Source: an uncultured Bacilli bacterium (GTDB lineage: Bacteria > Bacillota_I > Bacilli_A > RF39 > UBA660). Taken from it: a stretch of DNA of 64,000 nucleotides. The notes beneath the pieces were generated by a model. The model was given only the letters and a program-made list of their open reading frames with translations. It searched no databases and was not told where the DNA came from. Location: contig CAKPDP010000001.1 of the NCBI GenBank assembly GCA_934149105.1, forward strand, positions 1 through 64,000. The letters are read 5' to 3'. The translations under genes were made by a program, and so were the position numbers. Of this stretch, positions 16,831 through 25,176 are shown piece by piece (the first letter of the stretch is position 1; the number at the start of each line of letters is the position of its first letter).

Positions 16831-17765
16831 TATTTATCAGTCTTCTTTCTTTCTACTAGTTTATTTTGAAAAATAGTAAATAAACTTGAGGTAATCCAAT
16901 AGATACCAGTTGCTGATGGTAAGCTAAAGGATGAAATTAAGATGATTACTAACATGAAGTAAATTGTATATTTCATTTGAGCGGCTTGGCCGGATACTCC
17001 ACTTTGATCTTTTAGAGTTTTACGGAATGAGAAATAAGTTGTTAACATGATTAGTAAGATTAAGATGATGTACCAATAATTTTTATTGGTAAATATTCCT
17101 ACTAATGGAGTGGTTCCCATTTGAAAATTTAGAAAATTATCTTCAAAAATAGCAGGTGTTCTATTTATCGCTTCTAGGAAGGCTAGTAATAATGGTAATT
17201 GAATAAAAGATAATAAACAGCCTGATAGAGGATTTATTTTGTATTTTTGGTAAACAGCCATCATTTCTTGAGCTTGCATTGTCTGGGCTTCATTGGTTGT
17301 TTTTCCATTGTATTTTTTCTGAATTTTTTCTATTTCTGGTTGAGCTTTTTTCATGTTTTCAGATTGAATAGCCGTTTTTTTGGTAATTGGCATCAAGATA
17401 AGTCTTATTATTAAGCAGGTTAAGATGATAGATAACCCGTAGCTTTTTACTAATTCTCCTATTTTTATGATGACCCACGCTAGGGGTTTAACGAAGAGAC
17501 TTGTCCACAAACCTTCGTAATTTTTTAATGGTGATGCTGAAAATTTAGAACATGCTGGTAATTTAGAAATATCAATTTTATTTTCTTCATACATCTTGAT
17601 AGCATCTTTATCAGTTGGCTTACAGATTATGTTTTCAGTTAGGGCTTGACCAGTAGTAGGATTAGTTACTACTTTATTATCAGAATTCTTTAAAGTTTTA
17701 GTACAACCTGTCATTAAGATTAAACAGACTGATAAAATTATTATTCTTTTAGTTGTTTTTTTCAT
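16830..17765 (-). CDS. yidC: Membrane insertase YidC, lipoprotein type
   Basis: YidC/Oxa1 insertase (SpoIIIJ in Bacillus), which inserts and folds membrane proteins. It starts with a lipoprotein signal ending LILMTGC (Cys21), then a soluble stretch. Five membrane segments follow, with the conserved cytoplasmic loop KKTAIQSENMKKAQPEIEKIQ and the segment INPLSGCLLSFIQLPLL. At 311 residues it is slightly longer than Bacillus SpoIIIJ. It overlaps rnpA by 17 bases and khpB by 1. In spore formers the homologue also supports forespore signalling, which is relevant given the sporulation genes nearby. Confidence 0.95.
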   Translation of the reverse strand: MKKTTKRIIILSVCLILMTGCTKTLKNSDNKVVTNPTTGQALTENIICKPTDKDAIKMYEENKIDISKLPACSKFSASPLKNYEGLWTSLFVKPLAWVIIKIGELVKSYGLSIILTCLIIRLILMPITKKTAIQSENMKKAQPEIEKIQKKYNGKTTNEAQTMQAQEMMAVYQKYKINPLSGCLLSFIQLPLLLAFLEAINRTPAIFEDNFLNFQMGTTPLVGIFTNKNYWYIILILLIMLTTYFSFRKTLKDQSGVSGQAAQMKYTIYFMLVIILISSFSLPSATGIYWITSSLFTIFQNKLVERKKTDK

Positions 17766-18096
17766 TATATTCTCCTATCTTTTTAAATAAACTTATCAGT
17801 TCTTGTTCTTTTTGTTGATAAGTTAAATCTAATATGCTTTTCTTTATTATTATAACATAGTCGTAGGAGTTTTGTATAGAAATTTCATTATTATCTATGA
17901 TACTTTTAATTTGTCTTTTTAATTTATTTCTGATTACAGCGGTACCAGTTTTTTTAGGAACCGAAATACCATATCTATTATTAGATAATTTTTTAGGAAT
18001 ATAAAAAAGAGAATAGTAATAGTTCTTTTTACTTGTTTTATTATTTAAAATTTGAGTAAATTCACGGCTTTCCTTAATTATATTTTTCTTTTTCAT
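17749..18096 (-). CDS. rnpA: Ribonuclease P protein component
   Basis: The 115-residue basic protein cofactor of RNase P, which matures tRNA 5' ends. The RNR motif region reads AVIRNKLKRQIKSI and the fold is otherwise typical (RYGISVPKKTG). It lies between rpmH and yidC, the almost universal order. The RNase P RNA gene itself was not found in the window. Confidence 0.95.
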   Translation of the reverse strand: MKKKNIIKESREFTQILNNKTSKKNYYYSLFYIPKKLSNNRYGISVPKKTGTAVIRNKLKRQIKSIIDNNEISIQNSYDYVIIIKKSILDLTYQQKEQELISLFKKIGEYNEKNN

Positions 18097-18171
18097 GTAA
18101 GTTTCATTCCTTTCTGACTATTAAAAATTTAGAATTGGCATTAAAAAATTGATAATAGCTTTTTTTATAAA

Positions 18172-18196
18172 GAAAAAACCACTCATTAGGTGGATT
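18172..18196 (-). terminator. Terminator after rpmH
   Basis: On the minus strand CCAC pairs with GTGG across CTAATGA, followed by six T. It separates rpmH from rnpA. Confidence 0.6.
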
Positions 18197-18323
18197 ACTT
18201 ACTTAATCTTTTTCTGTTTTTTCTTCTTCTTTTATTTAAAATGTCACCTAAACTATTTTTACGAGCAAAAAAGCCGTGTTTCTTAGCTTTTTTTCTATTA
18301 TTAGGTTGATAAGTTCTTTTCAT
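18195..18323 (-). CDS. rpmH: 50S ribosomal protein L34
   Basis: A 42-residue very basic protein, MKRTYQPNNRKKAKKHGFFA at the start and KRRRKNRKRLSK at the end, which is L34. The ATG is at 18323-18321 with a GGAGGTGT ribosome site just upstream, and the stop is at 18197-18195. It is the first gene to the left of the origin and has a perfect sigma-A promoter. Confidence 0.98.
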   Translation of the reverse strand: MKRTYQPNNRKKAKKHGFFARKNSLGDILNKRRRKNRKRLSK

Positions 18324-18354
18324 TTATAACACCTCCAAAGTCAAATGCTACTTT

Positions 18355-18383
18355 ATTATATATGGTAAATTCAGGGATGTCAA
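18355..18383 (-). promoter_or_regulatory. Consensus promoter of rpmH
   Basis: On the minus strand TTGACA (18383-18378), a 17-bp spacer and TATAAT (18360-18355) give an exact sigma-A consensus. It drives rpmH and possibly rnpA onward by read-through. Confidence 0.88.
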
Positions 18384-18497
18384 TAAAATTTTCGGATTTA
18401 TTTTACATTTTAGTAGTAAAATTTGCTTTTTTTTGTCGAAGTTATGGGCAACAATATCTTGTTTTGTTATAATTATTCTAGAGTGAGGTGATTATTA

Positions 18498-20255
18498 GTG
18501 TTTGGGAAAATTATGGCAATTAGTAAGAATTATGCAACAGTCCAAATAACAGGTAATGTCAGTGATGATATTCTTAATTTTAATGTCGTTTTCGAAGATA
18601 ATAGTAAAAAGATATTGGGTGAAATAGAAGAAATTGTAAATAATACTGTTAATATTTCTTTTTTAGGTGAGTTTCATGAGGGAAAATTTTTTAATGGTAT
18701 TATTAGAAAACCTAGTCTTTCAGCTAGGGTTAGGTTAATTAACAATGCAGAACTAGCGGAATTAGTAGGGAATAATGATCCAAAGACTATGACTTTAGGA
18801 CTTTCTCCTTTATATAATGATTGTCCAATCAAGATTAATATTGATGAGATGTGGAGCAACCACAGTGCTATTTTTGGTAATACAGGTAGTGGTAAAACTT
18901 ATGGAGTAGCTAGATTAGTTCAAAATTTATTTAATATGCCAGATAAGATACCTTTTAATAGTAATATTTTTATCTTTAATAATACTGATGAATATGATAA
19001 TGCTTTTAAAAGTATAAACAATCTTAATGTTAATTTTCATTATAAGATGTTTTCCACAGGTAGTGAGGAAAACAATAATGTTGTAAGGATTCCATTATGG
19101 TTATTAAATGTTGATGATTATGCTAATCTGTTAGATGTTACAGCTTATTCACAACTTAGTGTTATTGAAAAGACGTTATCTTTGGTATCAGTATTTGCTA
19201 GGGATGATGAAGAGTCAAAAAGATATAAAAATCACTTAATTGCTAAGGCAATTGTAGCAGTTTTATATTCAAATCAAGTTAGTGCTAGAATTAGAGATCA
19301 GATATTTACTATTTTACAGGATTGTTATACAGATGAACTTAACTTAGATGTCCAAGTTCCTGGAGTTGGTTATACTAGGGAATTTAGAAAATGTTTTGAT
19401 ATAGATAGTCAAGGACAGTTTGTAGAAAGAATTCTTGTTACGGGATATATTCAACAATTTATTGATAATAATACTAAATGGAATGAGGATTATGTTCCAG
19501 TTTATTATACTTTAGATCAATTAGAAGTTGCTCTTAATTTTGCACTTATTTCCGAGGGGTTATTACTTAATGAAAGGTCTTACGCGGAGGGAACAGCTTT
19601 AAAAGTCAAATTACATTCTATAAATAATAGTACTAATAGAAGATTCTTTGAATATGATCATTTTATTAGTATGGAAGAATTTATTACAGAACTTATTATG
19701 GTTGGTAATGATAAAAGAGCTCAAATAATTAATTTTGTTTTAGATGATATAGATGATAGGTTTGCAAAGAATTTAGTAAAAATATATTCTAGAATATTGT
19801 TTAGATTTAGTAAGAAATTACAGGATAGGGGATCAATGCCAATACATATTATGTTGGAAGAAGCACATAGATATGTTCAACATGATAGTGATTTAGAGAT
19901 ATTAGGATATAATATTTTTGAAAGAATTGCCAAAGAAGGACGTAAATTTGGATTAGTTTTGGATTTAATAACTCAGCGTCCAACTGAACTTTCAGAAACT
20001 GTTATTTCCCAATGTAGTAATTTTCTTATTTTTAAGATTACCCATCCATCGGATTTGGATTATATAAAGAAGATGGTTCCAAATATTAGTGCTGATGTTA
20101 TTGAAAAACAAAAGTCATTGCAATCAGGTACTTGTGTTGCATTTGGAAAAATGATGAAGATACCGATGATAGTTAAAATGCAAATTGCTGATCCACCTCC
20201 TAGAAGTTCGAATGCCTCTGTTTATGACAAGTGGATGATAGAGTGGAAAAAATAA
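18498..20255 (+). CDS. HerA-like DUF87 ATPase beside the origin
   Basis: A 585-residue P-loop ATPase of the HerA/FtsK superfamily. It has an N-terminal beta-barrel (HAS-like, about 1-100: GKIMAISKNYATVQITG), then Walker A in FGNTGSGKTYG, Walker B with the acidic pair in IHIMLEEAHRY, and the C-terminal block DLITQRPTELSETVISQCSN with an arginine-finger-like segment. HerA proteins are hexameric DNA translocases that usually act with the nuclease NurA in repair. No NurA is adjacent. The GTG at 18498 is used because GTGAGGTGAT lies just upstream. The position between rpmH and dnaA is unusual. The role here is not known. Confidence 0.82.
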   Translation: MFGKIMAISKNYATVQITGNVSDDILNFNVVFEDNSKKILGEIEEIVNNTVNISFLGEFHEGKFFNGIIRKPSLSARVRLINNAELAELVGNNDPKTMTLGLSPLYNDCPIKINIDEMWSNHSAIFGNTGSGKTYGVARLVQNLFNMPDKIPFNSNIFIFNNTDEYDNAFKSINNLNVNFHYKMFSTGSEENNNVVRIPLWLLNVDDYANLLDVTAYSQLSVIEKTLSLVSVFARDDEESKRYKNHLIAKAIVAVLYSNQVSARIRDQIFTILQDCYTDELNLDVQVPGVGYTREFRKCFDIDSQGQFVERILVTGYIQQFIDNNTKWNEDYVPVYYTLDQLEVALNFALISEGLLLNERSYAEGTALKVKLHSINNSTNRRFFEYDHFISMEEFITELIMVGNDKRAQIINFVLDDIDDRFAKNLVKIYSRILFRFSKKLQDRGSMPIHIMLEEAHRYVQHDSDLEILGYNIFERIAKEGRKFGLVLDLITQRPTELSETVISQCSNFLIFKITHPSDLDYIKKMVPNISADVIEKQKSLQSGTCVAFGKMMKIPMIVKMQIADPPPRSSNASVYDKWMIEWKK

Positions 20256-20259
20256 AAAG

Positions 20260-20296
20260 ATAGTTCCAAGTAAAATAAAGCTTGGAACTATTTTTC
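20260..20296 (+). terminator. Terminator after herA-like gene
   Basis: ATAGTTCCAAG pairs with CTTGGAACTAT across a 10-nt loop, followed by a T run. It insulates the origin from this gene. Confidence 0.82.
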
Positions 20297-20773
20297 CACA
20301 GTTTCCACATTTTTGAAAAGATTTGTTGATATTTTTCAACAAGTCTTTTTTTTGTGTAAAAATATGCCTTATTGTGGATAAATTTCTTAAAACTAATAAA
20401 ATCACCATTTTAAGTTGTTGATAAAAATTTAAAAGCAGTTGAAAAGCCTGTTATTTTAGTTCAAAAACCTGTGGAAAAAATAGTTTTCCACAGAAATGAA
20501 AAAATTAGTTTTCCACAGGGGGAGTTGATAAGTTGGAGGATGGTTGAAATATAAAGTTTTTTTATGGTGATATATAATAATACAATTTTAAAATAAATCA
20601 ATATTTTTTTAAAAATCTAACTTTTTTTCTAAATAAAAACCCTAAAATTTTAGAAATGGCTTTTACAGAAAAAAGGAAAATAAAAGGGATAAATTTTTTA
20701 TTAACAGACCAGTAATATATATGGACAAATAAATTTTTTATGCTAAAATGAATTTTAAGAAGGAGGAGAGCTA
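20292..20773 (+). other. oriC: Origin of replication, left DnaA-box cluster
   Basis: This non-coding stretch before dnaA holds DnaA boxes at 20292-20300 (TTTTCCACA), 20301-20309 (GTTTCCACA), 20373-20381 (minus strand, perfect TTATCCACA), 20470-20478 (minus), 20484-20492 and 20509-20517 (TTTTCCACA). An AT-rich zone of about 200 bases follows. With the second cluster after dnaA, the layout matches the bipartite Bacillus origin. Coding strand also switches here: mostly minus to the left, mostly plus to the right. Confidence 0.88.
20722..20749 (+). promoter_or_regulatory. Promoter of dnaA
   Basis: TGGACA at 20722-20727 and TAAAAT at 20744-20749 are 16 bp apart, with an extended -10 TG at 20741-20742. 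Confidence 0.6.
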
Positions 20774-22129
20774 ATGAATTACGATGATTTATGGAATGAG
20801 TTTTTAAGCAAGATTAAAGATTTAGTTTCTTCTTTGTCTTTCACTACTTGGTTTGTAGGAACAAAACTATGGGAATTAAAAGATAATAAGGCTATCGTTA
20901 TTGTTCCTGCCGGTTTTTATAAAAAGAATTTGGCACATTATAAACAAGAAATGGAAAATGTAATGAAAGAACTGATGGGAACTTCCTATTTGTTTGAATT
21001 TAAAGAGAGTAATGAAATCGAGCAACGTTCTTTTAGTGACTTAAACAATGAAATAAAAAAGGAAATAAAACAAACAGTTGAAGATGCTAACTTAAATCCT
21101 AAGTATACTTTTGATAGTTTCATTGTCGGCGATAGCAATAGATTTGCTTTTACGGCTTCGCGTGCTGTGGCGGAAAAACCTGGAAAAGCTTATAATCCTT
21201 TGTTTTTATATGGTAAAAGTGGATTAGGAAAAACCCATTTGATGCAAGCAATTGGAAATTATATTATTCAAAATTCAGATAAAAGAGTTTTATATATTTC
21301 AAGTGATAAATTTGTTAATGATTTTATTAATGCAGTTAGATATAATGAAAAAAGTAATTTTGATAAAATTGATAATTTCAAAAGCAAGTATAGAAAAATT
21401 GATGTTCTAATTATTGACGATATTCAATTTTTAGGTAGTGCCACTAAGGGTCAAGAAGAATTCTTTCATACATTTAATGAATTATATGATTCAGAAAAAC
21501 AGATAATCATTGCTTCAGATAGAAGTGTTGATGATTTAAAAATGTTTGAAAATAGATTGTTAACCCGCTTTAATTGGGGACTTACAGCGAATATTACACC
21601 ACCTGATTTTGATCTAAGAGTTAATATTATAAAGAAAAAAATAGCACATCAAGAAACGGCTAATGATGTGCCAGAAGATGTAATTGAATATATTGCCAAC
21701 AATTTTGCATCAGATGTCAGACAATTAGAGGGAGCTATTACTAGAGTATTTGCTTATGCATTAATGATTAATAGAGGAAAAATTGATTTGAATACAGCTA
21801 TCGATGCTTTAAAAGATCAACTTACCGACAGAAGTGTTTATAAAAATGATGTTCATAGAATTCAGACAGTAGTTTGTGAATACTTTAAGATTACAATTGA
21901 GGATATGAAAGGTAAAAAGAGAAGCCAAAATATCAATTATCCTAGACAAGTAGCTATTTATTTATGTAGAAAATTAACAACAGAATCTTTTCCTAAAATA
22001 GGTACTTATTTTGGAGGACGAGATCATTCAACAATAATTAGTTCCTATAATAAAATTGAGAAAGAATTAAAAACAAATGAACAATTAAAAGTTGTAATTA
22101 GTGAGTTAAAAAATAGGTTGTCAACATAA
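20774..22129 (+). CDS. dnaA: Chromosomal replication initiator DnaA
   Basis: DnaA binds the boxes flanking this gene and opens the origin. Its 451 residues show an N-terminal interaction domain (1-85), AAA+ core with Walker A GKSGLGKTHLMQ and Walker B VLIIDDIQFL, and the C-terminal DNA-binding helix-turn-helix signature GGRDHSTIISSYNKI. A strong AAGGAGGAG ribosome site precedes the ATG. As in Bacillus, boxes near the promoter suggest autoregulation. Confidence 0.99.
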   Translation: MNYDDLWNEFLSKIKDLVSSLSFTTWFVGTKLWELKDNKAIVIVPAGFYKKNLAHYKQEMENVMKELMGTSYLFEFKESNEIEQRSFSDLNNEIKKEIKQTVEDANLNPKYTFDSFIVGDSNRFAFTASRAVAEKPGKAYNPLFLYGKSGLGKTHLMQAIGNYIIQNSDKRVLYISSDKFVNDFINAVRYNEKSNFDKIDNFKSKYRKIDVLIIDDIQFLGSATKGQEEFFHTFNELYDSEKQIIIASDRSVDDLKMFENRLLTRFNWGLTANITPPDFDLRVNIIKKKIAHQETANDVPEDVIEYIANNFASDVRQLEGAITRVFAYALMINRGKIDLNTAIDALKDQLTDRSVYKNDVHRIQTVVCEYFKITIEDMKGKKRSQNINYPRQVAIYLCRKLTTESFPKIGTYFGGRDHSTIISSYNKIEKELKTNEQLKVVISELKNRLST

Positions 22130-22271
22130 ATTGTTGATTATTGTCAATATGTGTCGAATTTTCCCACATGTTTGTTGATTATATTTACTTATTATATAAG
22201 GAAAAATTGAGTTTTCCACAGTTTCCACTTTATAATAATAAATATAATATATAAGAAAGAAGGAATGTAAA
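22130..22271 (+). other. Origin of replication, right cluster and likely unwinding zone
   Basis: Between dnaA and dnaN lie TTTTCCACA (22212-22220) and GTTTCCACT (22221-22229). A stretch rich in ATA/TAA triplets (22230-22256) follows at once. In Bacillus the equivalent gap is where DnaA boxes abut the DnaA-trio and duplex melting begins. Assignment of melting to this side is inferred from that parallel. Confidence 0.65.
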
Positions 22272-23390
22272 ATGAAATTTAAAATTAAAAGAAATATATT
22301 ATTAGAAAATTTAACCCATGTATCAAAGGCTATATCACCAAGAAATTTAATCCCAATTTTAACAGGTATTAAATTTGATTTGACTGAAGAAGGGTTATAT
22401 TTATCGGCTAGTGATACAGATATATCAGTACAATGTTTAATTGATAGAGATAAAATTAGTGAAATAAGTGAATATGGAAGTATAGTTATTGGTGGTAAGT
22501 ACATAGTAGAAATAATTAGAAAACTTCCTGATACAGATATCATGATAGAAGTTTTAGATGGATTTAAAATGATAATTAGTACTTCTAATACGGAATTTAA
22601 TTTAAATGGTATTAATCCTGCTGATTTTCCTAATTTAGATTTAACTTTAACAGAGAAACCAATTATTTTAAATACAGAAGTCTTTAAAAACTTAGTAAAT
22701 CAAACTTTTTTTGCTACTTCTCAAAATGAAGCTAGACCTCTTCTAACAGGAATTAATTTTAGAATTAAAGATGGTAATTTAGAAGTAATGGCTACAGATA
22801 GTTACAGATTAAGTAGAAAAGTGATAGTACTTGATGACGTAGTTTCATCTGAATTAAATATAGTTATTCCCGGTAAAAATTTAGTTGAACTTACAAAAAT
22901 GATAGGCGATGAGAATAATAATAATATAGAATTGCATATTTTTAATAATAAAATTTTATTTAAATATAAAAATATATTATTCTTATCAAGATTACTTAGT
23001 GGAACTTATCCGGCAACGTCTTCAATTATTCCTAAAGATTTCAACATATCTGTTGATTGTAATGCTAATGTATTGTATGAAATGATTGATAGAGCTTCAT
23101 TACTTACTTCTGATAGAGAAAAGAATACAATTAAGTTAGTTCTTATGAATAGTGTTTTAACAATTTTGTCTAATTCTCCTGAAATAGGTAAAGTTGAAGA
23201 AAAAATGCCTGTTATTTGTGATAAAGAAATTTCAATATCATTTAGTTCAAAATATATGCTTGATGCAATTAAGAGCTTTTCAAAAGAAAATATAACGATA
23301 AATATAAATAATGATAATAGTCCGATTATTTTAAATTCTTCTGATGATGAATCTTTAATTCAGTTAGTTTTACCAATAAAAACTTATTAA
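22272..23390 (+). CDS. dnaN: DNA polymerase III beta sliding clamp
   Basis: A 372-residue processivity clamp made of three similar domains. It starts MKFKIKRNILLENLTHVSKA, carries the family blocks NLIPILTGIKFDLTEEGLYL and MATDSYRLSRK, and ends in LVLPIKTY, which fits the C-terminal clamp motif. It follows dnaA in the universal order and is closed by a strong terminator. Confidence 0.98.
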   Translation: MKFKIKRNILLENLTHVSKAISPRNLIPILTGIKFDLTEEGLYLSASDTDISVQCLIDRDKISEISEYGSIVIGGKYIVEIIRKLPDTDIMIEVLDGFKMIISTSNTEFNLNGINPADFPNLDLTLTEKPIILNTEVFKNLVNQTFFATSQNEARPLLTGINFRIKDGNLEVMATDSYRLSRKVIVLDDVVSSELNIVIPGKNLVELTKMIGDENNNNIELHIFNNKILFKYKNILFLSRLLSGTYPATSSIIPKDFNISVDCNANVLYEMIDRASLLTSDREKNTIKLVLMNSVLTILSNSPEIGKVEEKMPVICDKEISISFSSKYMLDAIKSFSKENITININNDNSPIILNSSDDESLIQLVLPIKTY

Positions 23391-23435
23391 GATACTTTTT
23401 CGACAACCTTTGTGGATGTTTATATGTTTAATAGA

Positions 23436-23477
23436 GTTATATACATTAAAAATTTGTTAATGTATGTAACTTTTTTT
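23436..23477 (+). terminator. Terminator of dnaN
   Basis: Long stem: GTTATATACATTAA pairs with TTAATGTATGTAAC with one mismatch, then seven T. Confidence 0.8.
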
Positions 23478-23494
23478 AGTTGGGGGGTGTTATT

Positions 23495-23947
23495 ATGGAA
23501 AGTTATGAAATTTGTAGTTCTACTTTAATTATTAAACCAAAAGATAAAAATCAGGCTTATGTTTATGAATTAAATGATGAATTTGTTGTTGATAGGAGAG
23601 CAGTAAAGATAGTTGATGATAGTTGTAAATTTTTTGGAAGTGATTTAGTAGGAAGGCAAAATGGAACTAAATCTTTGATTGGAGTTAGAATAAAGGTTCC
23701 AATTATTGTTGAGGAGACAAAAAGTTTAATATTTTTTCCCACAGCTTCTCCTAGATATGATGATTGTGTCTGGGTTTCGTTTAATAATTTGGTAAAATAT
23801 CAAAAAATAAGTAAGGAACAGACAAAATTAATTTTTATTAATAATAAGGAAATTGTTGTTGATGTTTCTTATAATATTATTGATAATCAAATTACTAGAT
23901 GTATTAGACTAGAAAGGACATTATTAAGTAGAAAAAAGGCTATTTAA
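23495..23947 (+). CDS. comK: ComK-like competence regulator
   Basis: A 150-residue homologue of ComK, the competence transcription factor of Bacillus. It has YEICSSTLIIKPKDKNQAYV at the N-terminus, EFVVDRRAVKIVDDSCKFFG, the highly conserved FFPTASPRYDDCVWVS, and DVSYNIIDNQ near the end. The ATG at 23495 follows GGGGGGTG. It lies between dnaN and recF, where Bacillus has the S4-domain gene yaaA, and has terminators on both sides, so it is probably its own transcript. Whether it controls DNA uptake genes here cannot be told from the window. Similar proteins without a competence role are known. Confidence 0.85.
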   Translation: MESYEICSSTLIIKPKDKNQAYVYELNDEFVVDRRAVKIVDDSCKFFGSDLVGRQNGTKSLIGVRIKVPIIVEETKSLIFFPTASPRYDDCVWVSFNNLVKYQKISKEQTKLIFINNKEIVVDVSYNIIDNQITRCIRLERTLLSRKKAI

Positions 23948-23960
23948 AGGTCTTTTTTCT
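23930..23960 (+). terminator. Terminator of comK-like gene
   Basis: AGAAAAAAG pairs with CTTTTTTCT around the stop codon, giving a T-rich 3' arm. Confidence 0.6.
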
Positions 23961-24034
23961 TTATTTTAGGGGTTAATTATGATATAATTATATATGTATA
24001 TAGAGGGATACCAACTTTAGAAAAAGGTGTAAAA

Positions 24035-24064
24035 ATGAGCATAAAAATTTATTTAAGATGTTAA
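24035..24064 (+). CDS. Nine-residue leader ORF overlapping recF start
   Basis: ATG at 24035 opens a 9-codon frame (MSIKIYLRC) ending at TAA 24062-24064. It has a good AAAAAGGTG ribosome site (24020-24028), while recF itself, starting inside it at 24058, has none. The overlap suggests that ribosomes terminating here restart on recF. Expression of the peptide is inferred. Confidence 0.4.
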   Translation: MSIKIYLRC

Positions 24065-25164
24065 TAAAAAATTTAGTATTAAAAAATTACAGAAATTATG
24101 ATGATTTATTCGTAGAATTTAATGATAAATTAAATATTTTTATTGGTAATAATGCTCAAGGTAAAACTAATATACTGGAATCTATTTATGTATTAGCTGT
24201 AACAAAATCATATTTGGGAGTGGGGGATAAGGATTTAATAAAATTTAATAGAGATTTTTTTGATATTAAAGCTAAGATTTTTGGTAATGGAAGTAGTAAA
24301 AAACTAGAAATTAAGTTATTAAATAATAAAAAAAAAGTTTTTATTAATGATAAAGAAATTAGAAAATTTAGAGATTATGTTTCAAATTTAAATGTTATTA
24401 TATTTAGTCCTGATAATATTAGAATGATTAAAGATGGTCCTAGTGTTAGAAGAAAGTTTTTGAATGTAGAAATTAGCCAGATTTTGAATAGGTATGTTTT
24501 ACTTATGAATGATTTTAATTGTATTTTGCATCAAAGAAATGAAGTATTGAAACAGCAGGGAAATATAAACAAGATTTATTTAGAAATAATTAATGATAAA
24601 TTTATTTCTTTGGCTGTGGATATTTGTATAGAGAGAAAGAAATTTATTGATTTAATTAATGAGAAAATTGTTGGTATTTTTAAAGATATAACGACTATTG
24701 ATGGTTTAAACTTGAAATATAATTGTAGTTTTAAATTGGATGAAGATAGAAAAATATCTATTAGTAATCTAAAGACTAAGATTGATGAGGCTTTTGAAAG
24801 AGAATGTCGATATGGCAATAGTTTATATGGTCCTCATAAAGATGATTTTTCTTTTTTTATCGATGATAAAGATTTGGCTATATTTGGTTCACAAGGACAG
24901 ATGCGTTCTGCTATTTTGGCTCTAAAATTATCTGAAATCGGTGTATTTAAGGAGTATACTGATGATTATCCTATTTTGTTATTGGATGATATTTTTAGTG
25001 AATTAGATGTGATGAAAAGGAATAATTTGATAAAATATATTTCGGAAAATGTTCAAACAATTATTACAACTACTGATTTAAATATGATTAATGATGTTTT
25101 GGTTAAAGATGCTAATATTTTTGAAATAGATGATGGAAAAATAATTGGCAACAATGGAAAGTGA
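24058..25164 (+). CDS. recF: DNA replication and repair protein RecF
   Basis: RecF is an SMC-like ATPase that helps load RecA at gaps. Its 368 residues show Walker A GNNAQGKTN, the ABC signature FGSQGQMRSAILALKLSE and Walker B ILLLDDIFSELD. The start ATG at 24058 (MLIKNLVLKNYRNYDD) matches the family but lacks a ribosome site, and may depend on the overlapping short ORF. gyrB follows after 12 bases. Confidence 0.97.
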   Translation: MLIKNLVLKNYRNYDDLFVEFNDKLNIFIGNNAQGKTNILESIYVLAVTKSYLGVGDKDLIKFNRDFFDIKAKIFGNGSSKKLEIKLLNNKKKVFINDKEIRKFRDYVSNLNVIIFSPDNIRMIKDGPSVRRKFLNVEISQILNRYVLLMNDFNCILHQRNEVLKQQGNINKIYLEIINDKFISLAVDICIERKKFIDLINEKIVGIFKDITTIDGLNLKYNCSFKLDEDRKISISNLKTKIDEAFERECRYGNSLYGPHKDDFSFFIDDKDLAIFGSQGQMRSAILALKLSEIGVFKEYTDDYPILLLDDIFSELDVMKRNNLIKYISENVQTIITTTDLNMINDVLVKDANIFEIDDGKIIGNNGK

Positions 25165-25176
25165 GGATAAAAACTA

